Assembly (NCBI GenBank): GCA_019752535.1
Contig: JAIEMA010000013.1
Span: 1 to 64,000, forward strand
From: Bacteriovoracaceae bacterium
GTDB lineage: Bacteria > Bdellovibrionota > Bacteriovoracia > Bacteriovoracales > Bacteriovoracaceae
Length of the DNA stretch: 64,000 nucleotides
Reading direction: 5' to 3'
A program made the position numbers and the translations under genes. The notes beneath the pieces were generated by a model, which had not been told where the DNA came from, made no database searches, and saw only the letters and a list, made by a program, of their open reading frames with translations. Numbering within the stretch: the stretch's first letter is position 1; each line of letters starts with the position of its first letter. Below are positions 17,449-24,030 of the stretch, in pieces.

Positions 17449-18165
17449 TTGTCTCGTAATCTTGTCATCATTCCCACTTATAATGAACGCGGGAATATAA
17501 ATAAAATGATTCACGAGATCGAACGTACTGCGCCAGGCACCGAGCTTCTTATTATTGATGACGGCTCTCCTGATGGCACTGCTTCAATTGTTAAAGAACT
17601 TCAAGCGTCGAAATCATTTATTCATTTGCATGAAAGAAAGGGAAAGCTCGGACTAGGAACGGCTTACATCATGGGGTTTGGTTGGGCCCTAGAAAACAAG
17701 TTTGATAAAGTTGTAACCATGGACTGCGATTTCTCGCATGACCCAGAAAACTTAGCGATGATGTTTTCTACTCTCGATGACAATGAATTGGTTGTGGGTT
17801 CAAGATACGTCAATGGCATTAGAATTATGAATTGGCCATTTAGTCGCTTACTGCTCTCTTATGGAGCTTCTCTTTACACTCGAATCATAACAGGAATTCC
17901 GTTTTATGACCCAACCGGTGGTTTTAATGGCTACACAGCTAGAGCCTTACAGAATTTAAATTTAAAAAAGATTTTCTCTGTTGGTTATGCTTTTCAAATT
18001 GAACTTAAATATAAAGTTTGGAGCAAGGGATTTAGATGCAAGGAAGTTCCTATCGTTTTCTGGGAGCGTACTGAAGGAGCATCAAAGATGGGGAAAAATA
18101 TTATTTTTGAAGCCGTCATCAATGTGATTCGTCTTCGTTTAAAAAAATCTCTAGGAAGTCTTTAG
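17449..18165 (+). CDS. Polyprenyl-phosphate sugar synthase (Dpm1-like GT2)
   Basis: GT2 enzyme expected to make polyprenyl-phosphate-mannose or a related sugar from an NDP-sugar. Motifs include NLVIIPTYNERGNI, DDGSPDGT, the metal-binding MDCDFSHDP (DxD), GSRYVNG, DPTGGFNGY and TEGASKM. At 239 residues it lacks the C-terminal membrane domain of larger homologues. I prefer TTG 17449, with AAAAGGA 7 bases upstream and the family motif starting at once. The track's GTG at 17419 leaves no gap to the divergent gene. It is followed two bases later by PAP2. Confidence 0.85.
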   Translation: MSRNLVIIPTYNERGNINKMIHEIERTAPGTELLIIDDGSPDGTASIVKELQASKSFIHLHERKGKLGLGTAYIMGFGWALENKFDKVVTMDCDFSHDPENLAMMFSTLDDNELVVGSRYVNGIRIMNWPFSRLLLSYGASLYTRIITGIPFYDPTGGFNGYTARALQNLNLKKIFSVGYAFQIELKYKVWSKGFRCKEVPIVFWERTEGASKMGKNIIFEAVINVIRLRLKKSLGSL

Positions 18166-18167
18166 TT

Positions 18168-18734
18168 ATGGGTGTTCATCCCATCGAAAGAGATGTCTTC
18201 CTTTTTTTGAATGGCTTGAATTTCTCACTTCTCAATCCTGTGATGGTTTTCTTTTCTAGCTTTCTACCCTGGATTCCACTTTCAGTTATTCTTATGTGGA
18301 TCGTCACAAAGAAGCTTGGGAGAAAGAGTTTTTTTCCCGTTTTCATTTTAGCCCTCTTGCTTCTAGCTGTTGTGGATACATCCACTTCACATATATTTAA
18401 GATTTTCTTTCAAAGATTGAGACCTTGCAGAATGCCCGAATTTGACTCTCTCATCAATAATTTTGGGCAACGCTGTGGTGGAAAATATGGCTTCTTCTCC
18501 TCCCATGCAGCGAACTCAATGGCCCTTACTTATTTTTTAATGGGATTTGTAAAAGATCAAAAGAGAATATGCTTCACTGTTTATTTTATCGTTTTCCTCG
18601 TGGCCTATAGTCGCATTTATCTTGCTGTCCATTTCCCTTTGGATATTATTGTTGGGATTCTCTGGGGCGCCTCAATCGCTCATGCTTGGAGATGGGTGGC
18701 CAGGCATTCACCTATGGTGCCAAGCGCTCCTTAA
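18168..18734 (+). CDS. PAP2-family membrane phosphatase
   Basis: Type 2 phosphatidic acid phosphatase fold. The three signature blocks are visible: KIFFQRLRP, FSSHAANS (a PSGH variant) and SRIYLAVHFPLD with the catalytic His and Asp. About five membrane helices. In this context it may dephosphorylate undecaprenyl pyrophosphate or a polyprenyl carrier released by the neighbouring sugar transferases. That role is inferred from synteny. The 3' end overlaps pdxH convergently by 23 bases. Confidence 0.85.
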   Translation: MGVHPIERDVFLFLNGLNFSLLNPVMVFFSSFLPWIPLSVILMWIVTKKLGRKSFFPVFILALLLLAVVDTSTSHIFKIFFQRLRPCRMPEFDSLINNFGQRCGGKYGFFSSHAANSMALTYFLMGFVKDQKRICFTVYFIVFLVAYSRIYLAVHFPLDIIVGILWGASIAHAWRWVARHSPMVPSAP

Positions 18735-19359
18735 TCCAATCGCTACCCACTTTTCGATAACAGATACGATCATGCATCCTGTTTTCTCTACCTTGCCAGA
18801 ACTCCCAGAGTGTCGGCTTAATAATAAATCCACCCCAATTGCTAGGACGTGGAATTTCAAGACCCTGATATTTTAATTCACAGCTTTTAAATTTCTCCTC
18901 GAGTTCTTCACGGTTTTTCACCACACTCCCTTGAGGAGAAGCGATGGCCCCAATCTGACTTCCTCGAGGGCGAGATTTAAAGTATTCATCAGATAATTGA
19001 GCTGAGGCTTTTTCAATTATTCCTTGAATTCGAACTTGTCTTTGAAGGGGAAGCCAAAGAAAGTTTGCGGCGACTTTTGCACTTGATTGCATCTGTTTTG
19101 CCTTAGGTGAATCATAATTAGAGTAAAAAATTAGGCCTTCTTCTTGGATGCCTTTAAAGAGCACAACCCTAGATGAGATTTCGTCACCCAAAGAGGTTGA
19201 AAGAACAAATGCATTGGGCTCATCACATTCTGCCTTAACAGCTTCGTGAAACCAGACATCAAACTGCTCGATCGGCCTTGGGGCCGTGTCAGATCGTCTA
19301 AGTTCTCCTAATTTATAGGAAATTCTCAGGTTTTGTAGATCTTCTTGGCTCATTCCCAT
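18712..19359 (-). CDS. pdxH: Pyridoxamine 5'-phosphate oxidase PdxH
   Basis: FMN enzyme that makes pyridoxal 5'-phosphate from PNP or PMP. Features include ECDEPNAFVLSTSL, SSRVVLFKGI, FYSNYDSPKAKQ, FLWLPLQRQVRI, SRPRGSQIGAIASPQG, WGGF and the C-terminal PTLWEFWQGRENRMHDR. Length 215 is normal. AGGAGATAGCC precedes the ATG. pdxA is also in this window, about 24 kb away, but not in the same operon. The final codons overlap the convergent PAP2 gene. Confidence 0.97.
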   Translation of the reverse strand: MGMSQEDLQNLRISYKLGELRRSDTAPRPIEQFDVWFHEAVKAECDEPNAFVLSTSLGDEISSRVVLFKGIQEEGLIFYSNYDSPKAKQMQSSAKVAANFLWLPLQRQVRIQGIIEKASAQLSDEYFKSRPRGSQIGAIASPQGSVVKNREELEEKFKSCELKYQGLEIPRPSNWGGFIIKPTLWEFWQGRENRMHDRICYRKVGSDWIKERLAP

Positions 19360-19412
19360 GGCTATCTCCTGTCATTATTACTCAAAGGCTATCTATGATA
19401 ATTAAAATTTAA

Positions 19413-19418
19413 TATAAT
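19413..19418 (+). promoter_or_regulatory. -10 element for the small secreted protein
   Basis: TATAAT in a very AT-rich stretch, 29 bases before the ATG, with CGGAG as ribosome site between. No good -35 is visible, and TATATA at 19424 is an alternative. Confidence 0.35.
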
Positions 19419-19446
19419 CAATCTATATAAAGATACGGAGTTATTC

Positions 19447-19695
19447 ATGAAAGCTTTTGCTCTAAGCTTCATCATTTTGTCGACACCACTCACTTCATAC
19501 GCCAAGTGCGTAGTGGAAATCATGAATAGCAGTGGCGATCCGTTGGGTTACATCTTCCAAGATAAGACTTGCCCCAATCCAATGGCAAAATGCAAAGCCA
19601 AGCTTGCAACACTTAATGACTCATCAGCAAAATGTGAAATAACTCTCGATATACCTGGCAACAAAGTTACACTCACAAGCATTCCACTGCCCTAA
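19447..19695 (+). CDS. Small secreted cysteine-containing protein, unknown
   Basis: An 82-residue protein with a clear signal peptide (MKAFALSFIILSTPLTSYAK, cleavage after SYA) and a ~63-residue mature part. The mature part contains four cysteines, which suggests two disulfides in the periplasm or outside. I recognise no family. The gene has its own SD (CGGAG) and an AT-rich promoter region. Its last four bases overlap the convergent M28 peptidase gene. Coding is supported by the signal peptide, SD and compact convergent packing. Confidence 0.75.
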   Translation: MKAFALSFIILSTPLTSYAKCVVEIMNSSGDPLGYIFQDKTCPNPMAKCKAKLATLNDSSAKCEITLDIPGNKVTLTSIPLP

Positions 19696-20747
19696 TTCAA
19701 ATCATGTTTTAAAACGGCTGCAATATTTAACTTTGTAATTTCTGTTGCATACAAATAGTTAACAGTATCCGGTTTATCACAACTGGCGTGATAACAAGGT
19801 GTCTTGGTACTCCAATCTTCTATCGTTAAAAGAGTAGGAATATCCTTTTCTAAAAAAGGAACATGATCACTTCCCCAAGCTCCAATCGTTACTTTTGTTT
19901 TAAGGGTTGTGTAGGTAGCCGCTAAGTCTACAAACTCTTTTGCCAGGCCCTCAAATGGTGAGTCCGTTTCTAGCTCCACGACTCCATTAGAGTTATAGCC
20001 AACCATATCCATATTAATGACTAGCTTGATAAATCTAAGTTCATTGCGAGAATCAAGTTGCTTCACATAATGTTTCGCACCCTCAAGACCGCTCTCTTCA
20101 CCATTAGTAATAAAAAATCGAAGATTAGAATTTAAAGATATTCCAGACAAAACCCTGGCCATCTCTAAAAGGGAGGCCGTTCCGCTTGCATTATCATCTG
20201 CTCCCGCAAAATCTTTACCCACGGAATCTAGATGTGCCTCAACGAGAATCACCTCACTAGAGTTTGAATTTATCTTGTCAGCTATCACACTACACTTGGA
20301 AGGCTCAAAGCAAATTTGCTTTGTTTTATATCCCATCGCTTTTAATTTTTGCTCACTCCAATTGATCGCAAGTTTATTATCAGCAGAGCCTACAATTCTT
20401 GTCTTATAAGAACTTAATTTCTCAACGTCACTTTTTAATAAATTTGTTTCAACTAATTTAATTGCATGAATAATCGTGGGATTGATTTCAAGCACTACAG
20501 GCTCATAACTCTTTTGTTCGATTTCATGACTCTGAATTTTTTTAACTATGCCCCTTAGCGAGGCAGGAAAAGACTTCTTGAGCGTGACGGCCCAGAACCT
20601 TCCGTCTCTTTTAAGTGTGTTTACATGAGGAGTTAGTCGCTCCAAATCATGCGGATGAGCGGTGATCACTTGATAAATACCTTCCTCGACTGGCATAAAT
20701 CCCGAGGACAAAATGAAGCAAAGCACCGAAAGTAATAGGTTTTTCAT
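19692..20747 (-). CDS. Secreted M28-family zinc aminopeptidase
   Basis: Signal peptide (MKNLLLSVLCFILSSGF) followed by a ~110-residue N-terminal region and an M28 domain. Metal and catalytic residues are visible: His-Asp in VEAHLDS, Asp in GADDNASGT, Glu pair in TNGEESGLEG, Asp in INMDMVGY and His in GSDHVPF. M28 enzymes remove N-terminal residues from peptides; this one is likely periplasmic or secreted and could help digest protein during scavenging or predation (inference). 351 residues, monocistronic. Confidence 0.88.
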   Translation of the reverse strand: MKNLLLSVLCFILSSGFMPVEEGIYQVITAHPHDLERLTPHVNTLKRDGRFWAVTLKKSFPASLRGIVKKIQSHEIEQKSYEPVVLEINPTIIHAIKLVETNLLKSDVEKLSSYKTRIVGSADNKLAINWSEQKLKAMGYKTKQICFEPSKCSVIADKINSNSSEVILVEAHLDSVGKDFAGADDNASGTASLLEMARVLSGISLNSNLRFFITNGEESGLEGAKHYVKQLDSRNELRFIKLVINMDMVGYNSNGVVELETDSPFEGLAKEFVDLAATYTTLKTKVTIGAWGSDHVPFLEKDIPTLLTIEDWSTKTPCYHASCDKPDTVNYLYATEITKLNIAAVLKHDLN

Positions 20748-20902
20748 AGAATAAGGCTAGGCGCAAGTTCATCACATGGAAAGAGCTAGACGGGGGCTTG
20801 TATATTAAATCTGACCCTGGTAATCTGCGCCCGAACTGTCCGCGTTAAGATCGGTGTCATAAGACTTCTTCTTTAGCGGCCCCAATGCCTTTAGGAGGAA
20901 TT

Positions 20903-21241
20903 ATGGGTAAGAAATTGTATGTTGGTAACCTTCCATTCTCTGTAAACGACAAAACTCTTCAAGAGAAATTCGCTTCAGTCGGCTCTGTCGACTCTGCGAA
21001 AGTAATCACTGATCGTGATACTGGCCGTAGCAAAGGTTTCGGATTCGTAGAAATGTCTACAGATGACGAAGCTCAAGCTGCTATCTCAAAGTTTGACGGC
21101 ACTGACTTCGAAGGTCGCGCTATGACTGTTAACGAAGCTAAGCCAATGGCTCCTCGCGAAGATCGCGGCTTCGGCGGCGGCGGCGGACGTGGTGGTGATC
21201 GCGGCGGCTTCGGCGGCGGCGGCGGACGCGGTCGTTACTAG
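20903..21241 (+). CDS. Single-RRM RNA-binding protein with Gly/Arg-rich tail
   Basis: One RNA recognition motif: RNP2 LYVGNLPF near residue 5, RNP1 KGFGFVEM near 44. A ~28-residue tail of glycine, arginine and aspartate follows, resembling cold-inducible bacterial RBPs. AGGAGG four bases before ATG 20903 sets the start; the track start at 20885 is too early. A 155-base upstream gap and strong terminator make it a single-gene unit, and the start context suggests high expression. The RNA target is unknown. Confidence 0.92.
   Translation: MGKKLYVGNLPFSVNDKTLQEKFASVGSVDSAKVITDRDTGRSKGFGFVEMSTDDEAQAAISKFDGTDFEGRAMTVNEAKPMAPREDRGFGGGGGRGGDRGGFGGGGGRGRY
21166..21228 (+). repeat. 24-bp perfect direct repeat in RRM tail
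   Basis: CGGCTTCGGCGGCGGCGG... occurs twice (21166-21189 and 21205-21228), encoding GFGGGGGR each time. It is a GC-rich patch in an otherwise AT-leaning region, and probably grows or shrinks by slippage. Confidence 0.9.
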
Positions 21242-21266
21242 TTTTTATTGATTTTTAAAATCATAG

Positions 21267-21295
21267 AGGGCCGTCGCAAGATGGCCCTTTTTTTT
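21267..21295 (+). terminator. Intrinsic terminator after the RRM gene
   Basis: AGGGCCGTC, GCAA tetraloop, GATGGCCCT, then eight T: a 9-bp stem with one G-U pair and a GNRA loop, a classic Rho-independent terminator. Confidence 0.92.
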
Positions 21296-21308
21296 GTACA
21301 AAGTTTAA

Positions 21309-22109
21309 ATGAAGTTAATTCCAGAAATTCGCGACGGACAATCCATTGAACTCTTAAAAGAGCTTCATATTCTCACTCGTGATGGAAAATTGAATCAAGA
21401 CACTCGCAGAAAACTAAAACAGGTTTATCACCTTTTTCAATTTATCGAACCTATTCTCACGGATGATACCAATTTAGTTGATATGGGTGCAGGGAAGTCC
21501 TACTTGGGATTCATCATATATGACCTCTTTTTTAAAGCAAAGAGCGAGGGAAGAGTCATTGGTATTGAAACAAGAGAAGAGCTTGTTGAAAAATCTAAAA
21601 AATTAGCCGAGAAACTCCAATTTAAGAGAATGAATTTTCTTCCCTTATCTGTTGAAGACTCCATTCACTCCAATCTTCTTCCTGAAAAAATTGATGTGGT
21701 TACTGCGCTTCATGCGTGTGACACGGCCACTGACGATGCCATTCGCTTCGGACTTGAAAAGAAGGCTCAACACATGGTTTTGGTTCCATGCTGTCAGGCA
21801 GAAGTCGCTTCACAATTAAAAAAGCACAAGGGCCCGCAACTTGGGAGCAATGTGCTCACAGAAATTTGGCGCCATCCTATCCATACGCGTGAGTTTGGCA
21901 GCCATATCACCAACGTCCTGCGATGTCTCCAGCTTGAGTCTCATGGCTATCAAGTGAGAGTGACAGAGCTGGTGGGGTGGGAGCACTCAATGAAGAACGA
22001 ATTGATTGTAGCGACCTTCAAGGACCTGCCAACGAGACATCCCAAGGAGCGCTTAGATAAACTTATTGAAGAGCTTGGAGTCGAAGAATTAAAAAATCGA
22101 TTTAATTAG
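21309..22109 (+). CDS. SAM-dependent methyltransferase (Methyltransf_32-like)
   Basis: 266 residues with a Rossmann SAM site VDMGAGKSYLGF near residue 59. An acidic strand end (VIGIETREE) and the block TALHACDTATDDAI...VLVPCCQ follow, resembling Methyltransf_32/GSTCD-type enzymes. The CCQ motif is distinctive of that group. Substrate unknown, possibly RNA. It starts about 14 bases after the RRM terminator, so it needs its own promoter or read-through. Convergent 8-base overlap with the next small gene. Confidence 0.8.
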   Translation: MKLIPEIRDGQSIELLKELHILTRDGKLNQDTRRKLKQVYHLFQFIEPILTDDTNLVDMGAGKSYLGFIIYDLFFKAKSEGRVIGIETREELVEKSKKLAEKLQFKRMNFLPLSVEDSIHSNLLPEKIDVVTALHACDTATDDAIRFGLEKKAQHMVLVPCCQAEVASQLKKHKGPQLGSNVLTEIWRHPIHTREFGSHITNVLRCLQLESHGYQVRVTELVGWEHSMKNELIVATFKDLPTRHPKERLDKLIEELGVEELKNRFN

Positions 22110-22317
22110 TTTTATCTTCTTTGGTTTCATCGTTCTTTTCTGGCACACATTTTTTATTTTTCAAAAGTTTACAACCCTTCTCTCTTAAAGAGCCTAAATC
22201 CTTAAGAACGCCTTTTTCAACTCTTTGAGCATTTTTAACTAATTTATCACGCAATACTTCTTCCTCAGCACAGACCAAAAATGGAAGTATAAATATGAAG
22301 CCAATTAAATATTTCAT
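22102..22317 (-). CDS. Small secreted charged protein, unknown
   Basis: A 71-residue protein with a signal peptide (MKYLIGFIFILPFLVCAEE) and a short, lysine/glutamate-rich mature region with two cysteines. The Cys at VCAEE could be either a lipobox variant or inside the signal. AGGATC before the ATG gives a ribosome site. It is downstream of the tRNA-Arg gene and may be read from the tRNA promoter. No family recognised. Confidence 0.6.
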   Translation of the reverse strand: MKYLIGFIFILPFLVCAEEEVLRDKLVKNAQRVEKGVLKDLGSLREKGCKLLKNKKCVPEKNDETKEDKTN

Positions 22318-22371
22318 GATCCTGTTCTCCAGAATTTAAATTTTAAACAAGAAATTTGTAGATTGAAAAAG

Positions 22372-22448
22372 TGGCGCAACCGTAGGGAGTCGAACCCCAA
22401 ACCTTCTGATCCGTAGTCAGATGCTCTATCCAATTGAGCTACGGCTGC
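22372..22448 (-). tRNA. tRNA-Arg(ACG)
   Basis: Minus-strand cloverleaf: acceptor GCAGCCG/CGGTTGC with one G-U, anticodon loop CTACGGA (ACG), T-loop GTTCGACTC, discriminator G and encoded CCA. A34 needs TadA, encoded in this window, to read all three CGU/C/A codons. Confidence 0.97.
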
Positions 22449-22497
22449 GCAGAGAAAACCATTTATAGCTACCGTGATTATATTCGTCAATTTCGAA

Positions 22498-22588
22498 TGG
22501 CGGAGACGGTGAGATTCGAACTCACGGTACCCTTTTGAGGTACGCACCCTTAGCAAGGGTGTGGTTTAGGCCACTCACCCACGTCTCC
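22498..22588 (-). tRNA. tRNA-Ser(GCT)
   Basis: Acceptor GGAGACG/CGTCTCC, anticodon loop TTGCTAA (GCT), long variable arm, discriminator G, encoded CCA. Reads AGC/AGU. Second gene in a three-tRNA unit downstream of serS. Confidence 0.97.
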
Positions 22589-22614
22589 AATAACCAAGGT
22601 CGCAAACAAAAATA

Positions 22615-22704
22615 TGGCGGAGGACTAGGGATTCGAACCCCAGGAGGGCTTTGACCCTCGGCAGTTTTCAAAACTGCTGCCTTAAACCACTCGGCCAGTC
22701 CTCC
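22615..22704 (-). tRNA. tRNA-Ser(TGA)
   Basis: Acceptor GGAGGAC/GTCCTCC, anticodon loop TTTGAAA (TGA), long variable arm, discriminator G, encoded CCA. Reads UCA/UCG. Starts about 7 bases after the predicted transcription start and 45 bases after the serS stop. Confidence 0.97.
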
Positions 22705-22717
22705 GAACGAGCATCCA

Positions 22718-22746
22718 AATATAAGAGAAGCAGATCATCAGGGCAA
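22718..22746 (-). promoter_or_regulatory. Promoter of the serS-linked tRNA unit
   Basis: Minus strand TTGCCC, 17 bases, TATATT just after serS. The predicted start is near 22711, close to the tRNA 5' end, allowing separate control from serS. Confidence 0.6.
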
Positions 22747-22749
22747 TTA

Positions 22750-24027
22750 CTATTTAAGCGGTATGAGCTCTTTAATTCCGCCCATATAATTATGAAGCAC
22801 AGCGGGAAGCATTACTCTTCCGTCTTTCTGTTGAAAATTCTCTAAAATGGCTAAAAGTGTCCTGCCAACGGCCAACCCTGAGCCATTGAGAGTGTGAGCA
22901 AATTCCATTTTTCCTTGCGCGTTGCGGAATCTAATATTGGCCCTGCGAGCTTGAAAATCGCCGCAATTAGAGATTGAAGAGATCTCTCTATATTTGCCCT
23001 GTGTAGGAAGCCAAACTTCCAAGTCAGTCGTTTTTTGGGAAGCAAAGCCCGTATCACCAGAGCAAAGCTGAACGGCCCGATAGGGTAGCTCCAACTTTTC
23101 TAAAATGGTGCAGGCACTTTGTATCATGGCTTTATGAATTTCATCCGATTGAGACGGGGCAGTGATGCAAACCATTTCCACTTTATTGAATTGGTGCATT
23201 CGAATCAAACCCTTCACGTCTCTTCCGTGAGAGCCAGCCTCTGAGCGAAAACACGGACTGTAGGCTGTGTATCGGTAAGGAAGCTCTTTTTCTTCCATCG
23301 TAGAATCACGCTTAATATTCGTTACAGTGACTTCTGAAGTTGGAATCAGGTACCAATCAGTGCCTTCAAGCTTAAACAATTGGTCTTTAAACTTAGGAAG
23401 ATTTCCTGTGCCCACCAGACTTCTTTCATGAGCAATAAATGGAGGAAGAACTTCTTCAAATCCATTGGCCAGATGATGATCAAGCATGAAGTTTATAAGT
23501 GCTCTCTCGAGACGAGCTAAATTGTTTTTCAAGAAAACAAATCTTGCCCCCGTCACCTTGGCCGCAGATTCAAAATCAAGCATCCCTAGTTTTTCACCCA
23601 CGTCTGCATGATCTGCAGGTGTAAAATCAAACGCTCGAGGAACTCCCCACTTCTTATATTCTACGTTTTGTTCTTCATCTTTTCCCACAGGAACTGATGA
23701 ATCGAGTAAATTAGGAATGGTTAAAAGAATGGCATTCTGTTCAGCTAAAACTTCAGAAAGAGTTGCCTCATCTGATGCCATTGAAGCCTTAAGGGCCACA
23801 ACTTGATCCATTAAGCCTTGAGCGTCCTGCTTATTTTTTTTAAGTTCTCCCACTTCACGTGAAAGCTTATTCGCTTCTGCTTTTTTAGTCTCAACAGAGG
23901 TAGTAAGAGATTTTCTTTTGGCATTTAGGGTCAAGACTTGGTCAACAAGTCCAGGATCCGAATTACGATTCGTGAGACATTTTTTTACCAGTTCTGATGA
24001 TTCTTCAATTTTCTTGATGTCGAGCAT
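22750..24027 (-). CDS. serS: Seryl-tRNA synthetase
   Basis: Class II synthetase that charges tRNA-Ser. The N-terminal ~110 residues form the long coiled-coil arm that grips the extra arm of tRNA-Ser. Class II motifs follow: FEEVLPPFI, FRSEAGSHGRDVKGLIRMHQF (motif 2) and LNGSGLAVGRTLLAILE (motif 3). TSEVTVTN is also typical. GGAG seven bases before the ATG lies inside the upstream TPR stop region. Two tRNA-Ser genes follow directly, so enzyme and substrates are clustered. Confidence 0.97.
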   Translation of the reverse strand: MLDIKKIEESSELVKKCLTNRNSDPGLVDQVLTLNAKRKSLTTSVETKKAEANKLSREVGELKKNKQDAQGLMDQVVALKASMASDEATLSEVLAEQNAILLTIPNLLDSSVPVGKDEEQNVEYKKWGVPRAFDFTPADHADVGEKLGMLDFESAAKVTGARFVFLKNNLARLERALINFMLDHHLANGFEEVLPPFIAHERSLVGTGNLPKFKDQLFKLEGTDWYLIPTSEVTVTNIKRDSTMEEKELPYRYTAYSPCFRSEAGSHGRDVKGLIRMHQFNKVEMVCITAPSQSDEIHKAMIQSACTILEKLELPYRAVQLCSGDTGFASQKTTDLEVWLPTQGKYREISSISNCGDFQARRANIRFRNAQGKMEFAHTLNGSGLAVGRTLLAILENFQQKDGRVMLPAVLHNYMGGIKELIPLK

Positions 24028-24030
24028 GAC

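Noticed and set aside
22314-22556. 80-residue ORF across the tRNA cluster
   Set aside because: It translates tRNA-Arg and part of tRNA-Ser; no SD.
23851-23866. CACTTCACGTGAAAGC in serS as a second parS
   Set aside because: Only the inner palindrome TTCACGTGAA matches; the outer TGT/ACA bases are missing and it lies inside a conserved gene.
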